Assembly: GCA_003224525.1 (NCBI GenBank)
Contig: QHZB01000186.1
Span: forward strand, 1-40,372
Direction of reading: 5' to 3'
DNA: 40,372 nucleotides
Source: Acidobacteriota bacterium
GTDB taxonomy: Bacteria > Acidobacteriota > Terriglobia > Acidiferrales > UBA7541
How positions within the stretch are numbered: the stretch's first letter is position 1; every line of letters begins with the position of its first letter. Below, piece after piece: positions 33,084 to 40,372 of the stretch. Position numbers and translations under genes: made by a program. The notes below the pieces were generated by a model. That model was not told the DNA's origin, ran no database searches, and was given only the letters and a program-made list of their open reading frames with translations.

Positions 33084-33542
33084 TCAGGAGTTCCAGGTGA
33101 CGCGGGACAACTGTTTCTTGCGCGATTCCCACTCGGCGCCGGAGAGGAGGCGCGGGGCGACATCGATCAGGCGTGGAGTGAGTTTGAAGACGCCCGCGGC
33201 GGTCCATGGCCGGCCGTCACGGGTACGATACTCGCGGACGTTCAGGGCATCCGCCATACTGGTAAAAGAGATGTCCTGGACAATCATTTCGGCCAGAAAT
33301 CTGAGAGTTTGCATTTCCAGAGTGTCGTCTTCCAGATGACGGCAGTCGGAGGCGATCCGAAGGCCAAAAGGGATTTCCTCGGAGGCGGGCGGAGCTTCCC
33401 GCTCCTCGGGCTGGGCTGAAGACTCCACCTCGCGTTCCCATTCCAGGGCGACCAGGCTCCAACCCGCATCGTGCATCTTCGATAGGTAAACGGAAGTCGG
33501 CAGGATGCTGACTTTCTCTCGCATGCGATCGATTTTTTTCAC
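33084..33542 (-). CDS. Hypothetical protein with recombinase-like helical segment
   Basis: A 152-residue protein with a GTG start at 33542, fixed by GGGAGG five nt upstream. The C-terminal half (MADALNVREYRTRDGRPWTA, then AGVFKLTPRLIDVAPRLL) resembles the helix-turn-helix-like stretch found in serine-recombinase accessory domains (an N.RG.RTR.G..W pattern), but there is no catalytic domain. The central part (VESSAQPEEREAPPASEE) is a disordered-looking linker. It is probably a small DNA-binding or regulatory protein of unknown role. Confidence 0.6.
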   Translation of the reverse strand: MKKIDRMREKVSILPTSVYLSKMHDAGWSLVALEWEREVESSAQPEEREAPPASEEIPFGLRIASDCRHLEDDTLEMQTLRFLAEMIVQDISFTSMADALNVREYRTRDGRPWTAAGVFKLTPRLIDVAPRLLSGAEWESRKKQLSRVTWNS

Positions 33543-33710
33543 GGAAGCCTCCCAAAGGAGCGTTTCTTCAGATGCAGAAGACGAAATTACCCGGAGCGAT
33601 TCAGGGCAATCTTCATGCCGTAGGCGGCAAGTGCAGAAGCCATAGAATCGAAAAGACTTCTGAGAAAAGGCAGAGCATCGGCCGGTTTGCCTGCGTCCGC
33701 TGGCGGGACG

Positions 33711-33735
33711 AAAGTGTCGCGTTGCCGGACACTTT
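33711..33735. repeat. Inverted repeat AAAGTGTC-N9-GACACTTT
   Basis: A perfect 8-bp inverted repeat in the gap before the 33805 gene (33543-33804 holds no gene). It could be an operator or, with the 9-nt loop, a hairpin. Confidence 0.35.
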
Positions 33736-33804
33736 GCACCGCAGGGAAAGGGTCCGGCGCCTGATAAGGTAGAATCACAAAGCAGATATTCCTGGGAGGG
33801 GACG

Positions 33805-34248
33805 ATGGCGAAAAAACCGACTGTCGATGAGGCGAGGTTGATACTCGAACTCTACGACCTGAGGCGCGAACCGGAATTGCGCAAGGCGCGGCAATGGTGG
33901 CTGACGACGTTTTGGCCGAAGGACGCCGATGAATTCATGAAAGTGGCGATGGACTTTGGCTCGCAAGAAAACAACTGGCTGCGGCAGGCGGGCAGCTACT
34001 GGGGAATTGCGACGTCGTTTGTCTTGAATGGTGTTGTGAGTGAAAAACTGTTCTTTGAACCGGCATTTTGCGGTGAACTATACTTCATGTTTGCGAAAGT
34101 GCGACCTTTTCTCAAAGAGCTGCGTGAGAAAGCGAAAAACCCTGATCTGTTTCTATTGTCGGAAAAGGCCATCCTGGGATCGAAATTGGGGCGAGCGCAA
34201 TTCGCAAAGGTTGAACCACGCGTGGCGATGATGCGGCAACAGCGATGA
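33805..34248 (+). CDS. Conserved-looking hypothetical protein
   Basis: A 147-residue protein with a strong GGGAGGGG before the ATG. It is rich in charged and aromatic residues (PELRKARQWWLTTFWPKDAD, then AGSYWGIATSFVLNGVVSEK), with one mildly hydrophobic helix but no clear membrane span or signal. I do not recognise the family. Its stop overlaps the ATG of the M23 peptidase gene by ATGA, so the two are translationally coupled and may act together. Confidence 0.7.
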   Translation: MAKKPTVDEARLILELYDLRREPELRKARQWWLTTFWPKDADEFMKVAMDFGSQENNWLRQAGSYWGIATSFVLNGVVSEKLFFEPAFCGELYFMFAKVRPFLKELREKAKNPDLFLLSEKAILGSKLGRAQFAKVEPRVAMMRQQR

Positions 34249-35198
34249 AATCGCAAGACGGTGCGGCAGCGCGAAGGCGGCAGATGTCCTTCGCACTCAT
34301 GTGTATGGCGGCGACGGCGGTGCTACTTCCCGCCGGAGCGATGGCGAAAGATACGGGAGCTTGCACCCCGGGAACAACACTGCGACTGAGCGCGCCCGAG
34401 TCAAGCCAGGGAAGTTTGCTGCTGATCGAAGTGAAAAGCGCGAAGCCATTGGTGGAAGTGCAGGGAGATTGGGACCGGCGAAGTGTCCCGTTCTGGCGGG
34501 AGGTGGCAAGTGAAGCCCAGCGAAAAGGCTTGGTGGGCGTTGACCTCGAAAAGGAGCCCGGGGAATACGAGTTGAAGGTCACGGGAGAAATGGCGGGCGG
34601 CGGGAAAATTAGCTGCATGGCGAGAGTGACGGTGAGGAAAGGCCGGTTCGCGACGGAGAAATTGCAGGTAGGGAAACAGTTCGTCGAGCCCAGCCCGGAA
34701 CAAATCAAGCGTGCGGACGAAGAGCGCCAGAAGTTGCGCGATATTTTTGACCACGTGACGCCGGAGCGCTTGTGGGATGGGAAGTTTCGAATACCGCTGG
34801 ATGGCGTGACAACGGGTTCGAATTTTGGGAGACGGCGGATTCTGAATGGGAATCCCGGGTCACCACATGGCGGGATGGATTTACCTGGCGCAACTGGGAC
34901 CCCAGTACATGCAGCGCAACGCGGCCGGGTGGTGCTGGCAGAGGAGTTGTTCTTTGCCGGGAATACCGTCGTAGTGGATCACGGTCTGGGAATTTACACC
35001 CTCTATGGCCACCTCTCCGAGATCGATGCGAAGGTGGGAGACGCTTTGGAAGCCGGCACCGTGCTGGGAAAAGTCGGAGCCACGGGGCGCGTCACCGGGC
35101 CACACCTACATTGGGGACTAACGGTGGAAAGAGCGCGGGTGAACCCGCTGCAACTCGTAACGTTGTTGGGAAACTCATCCGGGAATGCGGCCAGGTAA
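34245..35198 (+). CDS. Secreted M23 (LytM-type) zinc metallopeptidase
   Basis: The 317-residue protein has a signal peptide (FALMCMAATAVLLPAGAMA), an N-terminal beta-rich domain (about 40-132) and a C-terminal LytM domain (about 178-310). Zinc and catalytic residues are H208 and D212 (SPHGGMDL), H256 (TLYGHLSEI) and the H287-H289 pair (GPHLHWG). All are present, so it is likely an active peptidoglycan endopeptidase acting in the periplasm. The ATG overlaps the stop of the preceding hypothetical gene. Confidence 0.9.
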   Translation: MKSQDGAAARRRQMSFALMCMAATAVLLPAGAMAKDTGACTPGTTLRLSAPESSQGSLLLIEVKSAKPLVEVQGDWDRRSVPFWREVASEAQRKGLVGVDLEKEPGEYELKVTGEMAGGGKISCMARVTVRKGRFATEKLQVGKQFVEPSPEQIKRADEERQKLRDIFDHVTPERLWDGKFRIPLDGVTTGSNFGRRRILNGNPGSPHGGMDLPGATGTPVHAAQRGRVVLAEELFFAGNTVVVDHGLGIYTLYGHLSEIDAKVGDALEAGTVLGKVGATGRVTGPHLHWGLTVERARVNPLQLVTLLGNSSGNAAR

Positions 35199-35310
35199 GA
35201 GTCTTCGAAGCCCCCGAAAAAACGAAAGCGCCCGCCGAGACACTCGACCGCTACAGGCAGGTGCTACGAACTGCACAGGCGGCCGAGAACCGCCGCTCGT
35301 GGAGGCGAAA

Positions 35311-35724
35311 ATGGGCGAACCGGCTGGCACTGGAGATTGCATGGAGATACTTGCAGGCCCTCGAAAGGGGGGAGACGGGGGCCGCACCCAAGGAGGTTCT
35401 TACTCCCGATGTAGGCTTAGAGGAATTCCCGAACCTTCTGACACCCCTCGGCAAGAAGTGCGACCTGGCTACGGCCCTGGAGGGGGCGGAACGGGGCGAA
35501 AAGGTCATGTCGCGCCAGATGTTTAAGATAAAGCAAGAGATAGCTGACCACGACCGGATAGCGGTGGAAGTTGAGTGGGTCGGAACTTTTGCTGGTACCC
35601 CTTGGATCCATTCCGGCTGGAGGCAGATGAAGGCCTTTTTTGCCGTGTTTCTGGAGTTCCAAGAAGGGAAGATTATCAAGTAGAGAGGAATTACGACTGT
35701 TTCGAGGCCTGCCAGCAAACGGGA
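35311..35724 (+). pseudogene. Degraded NTF2-like (SnoaL-type) gene
   Basis: GGAGG five nt before the ATG at 35311 marks an old start, but that frame is noncoding. One base later, the next frame reads NRLALEIAWRYLQALERGET, DVGLEEFPNLLTPLG and FFAVFLEFQEGKIIK, a SnoaL/NTF2-like protein, then hits TAG at 35681 where Q is expected. A further shift gives RNYDCFEA. The gene therefore carries a one-base insertion after the ATG, a nonsense codon and a 3' frameshift. Function is lost; the intact form would be a small cytoplasmic polyketide-cyclase-like protein of unknown role. Confidence 0.6.
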
Positions 35725-35975
35725 CGGGAAAATGGGGGTTCTAGTCCGAGGGTACTGTTACCGAACCCGCTTTTGTGGTACCGTTCCGCCATTGTCTTGG
35801 AAGAAGCAAGCAACCATTATTTGGGTGTGTGGGCAAGGTTCGTGCTATTCACCTCTAGTGTGCTGTTTTGTCGCTTTAGCACCCTGCTGACACGATACGT
35901 TAGGCGTAAACCCGTCGATTGAAGTTGGCCGAAAACGCCGTGGACTCATAAATCAGATTTGAGGTCGAAGCCGAA

Positions 35976-36353
35976 ATGTCCCTGCTTCACTTTCGTTGCA
36001 AAGAACGCCGCCGCACACTGCGGGTCGCCTTAACGGTGCCGTTGACCGTCCGCGGAAAGACAGACACTGGCGAGAAGTTCTCCGCACAGACCCATTCGCG
36101 GTCGGTGAACCGGCACGGGGCTCTGTTTCAACTTGAAGAGCTCGTATTGGTGGGACAAACGGTGATGCTGTTGAATGATAACACCTCGCAGTCGATGGAA
36201 TGCCGCGTTGTCTCCATCCACAGGGCTCGCGACGGCAAGCAGTATATCGGAGTGGAGTTCAACTCGCCCGAAACGAACTTTTGGCAGATGCAGTTCCCGA
36301 TTCCGGGCGCAAAACCGCTGCGCCGCATGGCTCCCAGCAAGGTTTCCGCCTAG
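35976..36353 (+). CDS. PilZ-domain protein
   Basis: A 125-residue PilZ protein: RRRTLRVALTVPLTVRG near the N-terminus, SRSVNRHGALFQLEE (SVNRHG in place of NxSxxG), VECRVVS-like strand MECRVVSIHRARDG, and KQYIGVEFNSP. The c-di-GMP motifs are degenerate in the second position, so ligand binding is less certain than for the other PilZ proteins here. No strong Shine-Dalgarno is seen. It is convergent with the remnant of the ADOP permease. Confidence 0.72.
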   Translation: MSLLHFRCKERRRTLRVALTVPLTVRGKTDTGEKFSAQTHSRSVNRHGALFQLEELVLVGQTVMLLNDNTSQSMECRVVSIHRARDGKQYIGVEFNSPETNFWQMQFPIPGAKPLRRMAPSKVSA

Positions 36354-36427
36354 AGCAGGGAAAGGCATTGCTGCTCCTCGTTTCAATTCCTCGCTAGTGT
36401 CGGGTCCCACAGATACCTGTGAATCGT

Positions 36428-36900
36428 CTGAATATCGCGTTGAGAAGTTGCCGCTGGCCCCGTTGCGGTGATCAATGATGATCTTGACCATCTGCCCGGA
36501 GTTCTTCACCGGCAGAGTGCGCAGCCGCACGGCGTCGAGCAGTTGAAAGATTGCCGTATTCGCGCCGATACCGAGCGCCAGAGACAAAATCGCCGTTGCC
36601 GCAAAAGCGGGGTTGAACCGGAGGAGACGCAAACCGAACTTTAGATCCTGCCAGTGCGTTTCGACCAATGACTCCCAGCTCACCGCGCGGACCTGTTCTT
36701 TCACGTCTCCGCTCCGCCCATCTCGATGCGCGCGGCCCATCGCTTCTTCGCGGCTCATTCCGCGGCTCATTCCGCGGCTCATCTTCTAGTTCACGGAAGC
36801 ATCCAGATACTCGCGCAGTTCCTCATCCATGTCGCGCTCGACCTCTTCCTTGCGAAACAATCCAGCGTAAGCCGCCCGCCAGATTCCGCAGAAAAGACAT
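36428..36900 (-). pseudogene. Truncated, frameshifted ADOP (MacB/FtsX-type) permease
   Basis: The ATG at 36900 follows AGGAGG, ten nt after the padR stop, and begins MSFLRNLAGGLRW. A one-base shift then leads to RKEEVERDMDEELREYLDAS, a TAG at 36786, and in the same frame SWESLVETHWQDLKFGLRLL, NPAFAATAILSLALGIGANT and IFQLLDAVRLRTLPV. These are N-terminal hallmarks of acidobacterial duplicated orphan permeases, normally about 800 residues; homology ends near 36428, so most of the gene is missing. The order padR-ADOP is typical for the phylum. Confidence 0.8.
36750..36782. repeat. 12-bp tandem repeat inside the ADOP remnant
   Basis: GCGGCTCATTCC occurs 2.75 times in a row; on the coding strand each unit reads ATGAGCCGCGGA, giving MSRG repeats. 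Since 12 is a multiple of three, the expansion itself keeps frame. Confidence 0.8.
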
Positions 36901-36910
36901 CGCCGGCCTC

Positions 36911-37246
36911 CTACGATTCCGCCTCGAGAATTCGCGCAATGGCGGCCGATTGCCTCGCCCATTCGCGCGTCTCGCCCTTGAGTTGTTTGCGTCCAAGCGC
37001 CGTCAAGACGTAATACTTCGCGCGCCGGTTGTTCTCCGTGTCCCGCCATTCGCTCTTGAGCCAGCCGGCCCGCTCCAGCCTGCGAAATGCGGGAAACAGC
37101 GATCCCGGATGCACCGGGAAGACGCCCTTGCTGATTTGCTCGATACGCATCGATATCCCGTAGCCGTGCATCGCTTCCAGCTCCAGCGTTTTCAGGTTGA
37201 GCATGTCCAGCGTGCCCTGGACCAGGCCGCTCGCTTTGTGCGCCAT
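36911..37246 (-). CDS. PadR-family transcriptional regulator
   Basis: The 111-residue winged-helix protein begins LVQGTLDMLNLKTLELEAMHG. The HGYGISMRIEQISKG helix, HPGSLFPAFRRLERAGWLKS recognition region and RRAKYYVLTALGRKQL wing are the PadR pattern. It is intact and of standard length for the short PadR subfamily. GGAG lies nine nt before the ATG. In Acidobacteriota such genes sit directly upstream of ADOP permeases, as here, and presumably control them. The partner permease is broken, so this PadR may now regulate only itself or other sites. Confidence 0.92.
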   Translation of the reverse strand: MAHKASGLVQGTLDMLNLKTLELEAMHGYGISMRIEQISKGVFPVHPGSLFPAFRRLERAGWLKSEWRDTENNRRAKYYVLTALGRKQLKGETREWARQSAAIARILEAES

Positions 37247-37265
37247 GAAACGCGCTCCTCTCGAC

Positions 37266-37304
37266 TGTCAAGAGGAAGATGATATCGTTACCCTAGATTG
37301 TCAA
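37266..37304 (-). promoter_or_regulatory. padR upstream region with two TTGACA boxes
   Basis: On the minus strand two TTGACA hexamers (37299-37304 and 37266-37271) lie 33 bp apart, about three helical turns, in front of padR. No good -10 follows either at 17 nt, so one or both may belong to a PadR operator rather than a -35 box. Confidence 0.35.
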
Positions 37305-37366
37305 AGTGGAGGAGATGGAAGGACGGACGCGGCGCGATTCCATTCGTTCCGCGGTACGATCTGCCA

Positions 37367-37846
37367 ATGGTAAACAGAGTGAAAAGGATCGGTCTGATTT
37401 CGGATACCCACGGCTTGCTGCGCAAGGAAGCGGTGAAAGCATTGCGCGGTTCGGAGCTGATCATCCATGCGGGGGACGTGGGGAAGCCGGAGATTCTGGA
37501 GGAGCTGAGAAAGATCGCGCCGGTTGTGGCGGTGCGCGGAAACGTGGATACGGAGCAGTGGGCGAAGGCGTTGCCGGAGACAGCCGTGGTGGAGGCAGGT
37601 GCGGCAATGATCTACGTCGTGCACGACGTGAACGCCCTGGATTTGAATCCTGCCGCATCCGGCTTTCACATCGTCGTCAGTGGTCATTCCCACAAACCGG
37701 GGAAGACCGAACGCGATGGCGTGCTGTACATAAATCCAGGAAGCGCCGGACCAAGGAGATTTCAGCTGCCTGTCACGGTGGCACATCTGAGCTTGGAACG
37801 AATGCCCTGCCGCTTGGAATTCGTGGATCTCGAAGAAACCCGGTAA
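37367..37846 (+). CDS. YfcE/MJ0936-type metallophosphoesterase
   Basis: A 159-residue calcineurin-like phosphoesterase with the whole di-metal motif set: ISDTHG (D12, H14 region), HAGDVG, VAVRGNVD, VVHD, VVSGHSHKPG, and INPGSAG. The size matches the small MJ0936/YfcE group, which hydrolyses phosphodiesters; the natural substrate is unknown. The ATG at 37367 gives the normal start; the frame is open to 37298, but the extra residues do not fit. Cytoplasmic. Divergent from padR. Confidence 0.9.
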   Translation: MVNRVKRIGLISDTHGLLRKEAVKALRGSELIIHAGDVGKPEILEELRKIAPVVAVRGNVDTEQWAKALPETAVVEAGAAMIYVVHDVNALDLNPAASGFHIVVSGHSHKPGKTERDGVLYINPGSAGPRRFQLPVTVAHLSLERMPCRLEFVDLEETR

Positions 37847-37933
37847 CCACAACGACGGGAGGAGCGGGACTTCGCATACTCATCGCCGGCATTCCCTCTC
37901 GACAAGCTTCGCCGGCGCCACCTTCCGCGGCTT

Positions 37934-38947
37934 CTAACGCTGAACAGTAGCCCACGCGAGGCCGTCGACGCCCGGAGTGAGGTCGATCGACTGCTGCATT
38001 TTCCAGGAGCGCATGTCGAGCACGGCGATTTTCCCGGCGCCGGTGCCGCTGATGTAGGCGATTTCCCCGCCCGGTCGAACCAGGATTTCCGAAGATCCAC
38101 TAGGAACCTCCAGAGACTGGGCCACCTTCTGTGTCTGCAAGTCAACGGCGAAGAGACGATTGGCAACCATGCTGACCGCCAGCAGCCAGCGCCCATCGGG
38201 AGTCGGCGCCGACGCATACGCCACATTCGGCAATTCGATCCAGTTCGTGATCTTGTTCGTGGCCGTGTCGATGACGGCGATGCGGGGCGCATCCTGGTCG
38301 TGAGTGAAGACGCGGAGGCCATCGGGTGAAATGGAAATGCGCTGGACACTCTTTGCCACGGGGATGGCGGTGACGAGATTGCGCTTGGCCAGATCGAGCA
38401 CGCTCACGCTGCCGGCGCTGACGTTGGCCGTGTAACCGCGGCGGCCGTCTCGCGAAAGAACCAGCATGTGGGATTGCGGTTCGCCCGTGGGAATTTCCGC
38501 GAGGACCTTGCGCGTGGATGGATCGATCACATCGACGGCGTCCGCAAGCTCGGCGGTGACGTAGAGCAGACCGTCGGGCCCAAATTCGGCGCGATGCGGG
38601 CGGAGCGGTTTGCCCAGATCGATCGTGGCAGCGAGTTTGCGTTCCTGCAGATCGATGACGTCGATCGTGCTGCCGTCCGTCCCGGGCTTTCCGACGCCCG
38701 AGTTTCCATAGATCGGAACGTAAGCGAAGCGGCTGTCTTTCGATACGATGACTTCATGGCCGTTCACCCCTACTGCAATTTTTGCGAGTTCGCGGCGATT
38801 GTCAGGATCGACCACCAGTAGGGTGTGCTCCTTCTGATTCGCCACGACCAGCAGACCGCCTGCCGGCGGCGCTGACTTTGCGTTCCGCAGCACCGCTGAA
38901 GTGACGAGCATCATGGCAACAAGGAGCAATAACAGGCGTGCGATCAT
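37934..38947 (-). CDS. Exported YVTN-family beta-propeller protein
   Basis: The product has 337 residues from ATG 38947, preceded by GAGGTGG. The signal peptide is MIARLLLLLVAMMLVTSAV. Repeated blades follow a '..V.V.D...R....I..G' pattern (LLVVDPDNRRELAKIAVG, IDVIDLQERKLAATIDLGKP, VDVIDPSTRKVLAEIPTGEP, VSVLDLAKRNLVTAIPVAKS, IAVIDTATNKITNWIELPN), giving a seven-bladed propeller like YncE. Such proteins are periplasmic or secreted with unclear roles, sometimes in binding or metal and quinoprotein systems. An upstream in-frame ATG at 38986 would put charged residues before the signal and is less likely. Confidence 0.88.
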   Translation of the reverse strand: MIARLLLLLVAMMLVTSAVLRNAKSAPPAGGLLVVANQKEHTLLVVDPDNRRELAKIAVGVNGHEVIVSKDSRFAYVPIYGNSGVGKPGTDGSTIDVIDLQERKLAATIDLGKPLRPHRAEFGPDGLLYVTAELADAVDVIDPSTRKVLAEIPTGEPQSHMLVLSRDGRRGYTANVSAGSVSVLDLAKRNLVTAIPVAKSVQRISISPDGLRVFTHDQDAPRIAVIDTATNKITNWIELPNVAYASAPTPDGRWLLAVSMVANRLFAVDLQTQKVAQSLEVPSGSSEILVRPGGEIAYISGTGAGKIAVLDMRSWKMQQSIDLTPGVDGLAWATVQR

Positions 38948-39018
38948 AGACCACCTCAACGGAGCACCTTTCTCGTTCGAATGCACGGAAACTCAGCGGA
39001 GTATATCTTTTCCGGAAG

Positions 39019-39432
39019 TCAGCGGCTACGCCCAGGTTTTTTCTTCGCCCGTTTTTTGCTTCGGGCCTTGCGTGCCGCGGGCTTTGCGCTGGAGACCGCC
39101 TCGCGGGTTTTCTTCGGAAGCCTCGCAAATACCATGTCATAAGAATCGCGCAGCAAGCGCGCGAGTTCGTCATCCGGCAGAGCGTCCCAGGCTTGCAGCG
39201 CGACCCATTGCGCTCGCGCCAGGTAAGGTGCAGGAATGACGCTGGGCCGCTCCGTGAGTTCTGCAAAATGTTCCGGTGAGGCCTTGAACGAGAGACACAC
39301 TGGAGCCGGCTCCAGCGGCGTCGCGACGAACATCTTCCCGCCGACTTTGAACAGCAGGTCGCTGCCCCACTGGATCTGTTCCGTGGCGCCCGGAAAGGAA
39401 AGGCATAGCTCGCGCAGCCAATCGACGTTCAT
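39019..39432 (-). CDS. MmcQ/YjbR-family protein
   Basis: A 137-residue protein of the YjbR/CyaY-like fold: LRELCLSFPGATEQIQWGSD, LLFKVGGKMFVATPLE, VCLSFKASPEHFAEL, and WVALQAWDALPDDELARLLR. The C-terminal ~25 residues are a lysine/arginine-rich tail (KKTREAV, then RKARSKKRAKKKPGRSR) that could bind nucleic acid. The family is called DNA-binding by annotation, but its function is not established. It stands alone, in the same direction as the propeller gene. Confidence 0.9.
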   Translation of the reverse strand: MNVDWLRELCLSFPGATEQIQWGSDLLFKVGGKMFVATPLEPAPVCLSFKASPEHFAELTERPSVIPAPYLARAQWVALQAWDALPDDELARLLRDSYDMVFARLPKKTREAVSSAKPAARKARSKKRAKKKPGRSR

Positions 39433-39506
39433 GAGCGAGATTCTAGGACAAAGAGAGGGCTCGCCTCAATGGAAGAGACGACCTCCCCAGTGAAGCCGCT
39501 GCCTGG

Positions 39507-40372
39507 TCATCCTTCCCAGGCAATCTCCTTCACTGGGCCGATAACAAAGATATAGGAAAGAGCAGCCAGCAGTGCAACGACCGCCATAATGACGAAGGCG
39601 ACGAAGAATCGTCCGGTGTAATCGATGACGAATCCCGTCACTGCCGGCGCGGTGACACCGGCAAGATTTCCGACGAAATTCTGCAAGCCCGTCCATCGGC
39701 CCGCCATTCTCGGCCCGGCCAGAGTTTGTGTGATTGCCCAGATATTCGATCCGCACATGCCGCCGGCCGCGAAGGCCAGTAGAAGTAGAATCACGGAAAC
39801 CGTGGGACCGGTGAGGGCGCAGCCAAGGAGAAGTAGCCCGGCACTCCCCGCTCCCGCACCCGCAAAAGTTTTGCGAACGATAGTCGGCGTTCCACCTGCA
39901 GCGATCCACCGGTCGGAGATCCAGCCGAAAAGCACCGCGGCAGCCGCATAGCACAAGTATCCTAGGCCGCCAATCTTCGCCATCGTGCCCATCGACAGGT
40001 GCCGCTCACGCACCAGATAAAACGGTAGCCAGGTGATCTCGAAGTACAGCACGTAGTTTGCGCCAAACAGGCCCCCGCAGGTCCCCCACATCGATCGTTG
40101 CTTCAGGATTTCGAGAAATCCTGCGTCGCTTTCGCCCATGGAGGAGACGGCCGTGCTTCCTCGCGGCATCCACGCGAACCAAGGAATCAGCCAGGCCATG
40201 CTAACGACGCCAAGAACGATGAAGAAGGGGCGCCAGCCATATCGCGCCATGAGCGTGCCCCCAAAAAACGTGCCCAGGGCCGGGCCGCAGCCAACTCCGG
40301 CAGCGATGAGTGCGTTTGCGAATCCGCGGCCAACTTCCGGTACGTGCCGCACCAGCGTCCTCGCGTAGCAGG
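39507..40372 (-). CDS. Major facilitator superfamily transporter (N-terminus cut by window edge)
   Basis: The frame is open from the window edge to 39507 (about 288 codons) and would continue beyond it. The first visible part (VGRGFANALIAAGVGCGPAL, then RYGWRPFFIVLGVVSMAWL) is the end of the N-terminal six-helix bundle. A central loop follows (ESDAGFLEILKQRSMWGTCG), then the second bundle with GWISDRWIAAGGTP, the MFS loop motif, and ITQTLAGPRMAGRWTGLQNF. The pattern fits the anion:cation symporter (hexuronate/phthalate) branch. The substrate is unknown; inner membrane. Confidence 0.85.
   Translation of the reverse strand, partial: CYARTLVRHVPEVGRGFANALIAAGVGCGPALGTFFGGTLMARYGWRPFFIVLGVVSMAWLIPWFAWMPRGSTAVSSMGESDAGFLEILKQRSMWGTCGGLFGANYVLYFEITWLPFYLVRERHLSMGTMAKIGGLGYLCYAAAAVLFGWISDRWIAAGGTPTIVRKTFAGAGAGSAGLLLLGCALTGPTVSVILLLLAFAAGGMCGSNIWAITQTLAGPRMAGRWTGLQNFVGNLAGVTAPAVTGFVIDYTGRFFVAFVIMAVVALLAALSYIFVIGPVKEIAWEG

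Noticed and set aside
33572-33804. Short frames on both strands before the 33805 gene
   Set aside because: No ribosome-binding site or family pattern; the region is better explained as intergenic with an inverted repeat.
35575-35922. 115-codon plus-strand frame after the M23 peptidase
   Set aside because: Only a few residues (RNYDCFEA) are meaningful, and these are the displaced tail of the NTF2-like pseudogene.
36750-36782. Repeat considered as the start of a CRISPR-like array
   Set aside because: Units are 12 bp, directly adjacent without spacers, and lie inside a coding remnant.

Overview
The window looks like a chromosomal segment of a soil-type Acidobacteriota bacterium. The supporting signs are an Oar-like TonB-dependent receptor with an N-terminal carboxypeptidase-regulatory domain, a CadC-like winged-helix regulator joined to TolB-like and TPR regions, a PadR gene followed by the remains of an acidobacterial orphan permease (ADOP), five PilZ-type proteins, and a small secreted protein of a type I associate with this phylum. 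No rRNA, tRNA, CRISPR array or intact transposase was seen. The two ends cut through genes: a regulator at base 1 and an MFS transporter at base 40372.

Layout. 1-4600: winged-helix/TPR regulator (-), secreted tandem rhodanese (+), a frame-broken small secreted protein (-), a noncoding stretch with nested inverted repeats, and an inositol-monophosphatase-family enzyme. 4765-8676: a frameshifted outer-membrane porin, then the methionine-salvage genes mtnB-mtnD-mtnC. 8732-17216: a Tat-exported metallo-beta-lactamase-fold protein (-) and an exported NTF2-like protein, then a nucleoside-salvage operon (pyrimidine nucleoside phosphorylase, NupC transporter, purine nucleoside phosphorylase, cytidine deaminase). 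Downstream are an exported MTA/SAH-deaminase-like amidohydrolase, a MerT-like membrane protein and a thioredoxin-like protein whose redox motif contains an in-frame UGA. 17227-24131: two PilZ-type genes, an M20 peptidase and the TonB-dependent receptor. 24442-28739: an unknown membrane protein, a yeast-type cytosine deaminase, a benzoate-CoA-ligase-like enzyme and nicotinamide phosphoribosyltransferase. 28934-29553: a decayed hicBA toxin-antitoxin locus and a SIR2-like fragment. 29805-37246: a CreD-like membrane protein, a PilZ-SpoIIE phosphatase, further PilZ proteins, an M23 peptidase, a decayed NTF2-like gene, and PadR with a truncated ADOP. 37367-40372: phosphoesterase, YVTN beta-propeller, YjbR and MFS genes.

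Functional themes. Several genes recycle nucleosides, bases and methylthioadenosine products: mtnBDC, the deoA-nupC-pnp-cdd operon, the two further deaminases and NadV. A second theme is PilZ-type (possible cyclic-di-GMP) signalling.

Most interesting observation. At 16626-17216 a thioredoxin-like gene, translationally coupled to a MerT-like gene, is interrupted by a single UGA placed exactly where the first cysteine of a CxxC motif belongs (U-S-T-C). A strong hairpin with a G-rich apical loop begins 9 nt after the UGA. This is the arrangement expected of a bacterial selenoprotein with its SECIS element, and automatic gene calling would split or lose it.

Caution. At least six loci carry indels or nonsense codons (2512-2904, 4765-6527, 28934-29230, 29164-29553, 35311-35724, 36428-36900). 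Some may be assembly or sequencing errors rather than true pseudogenes.
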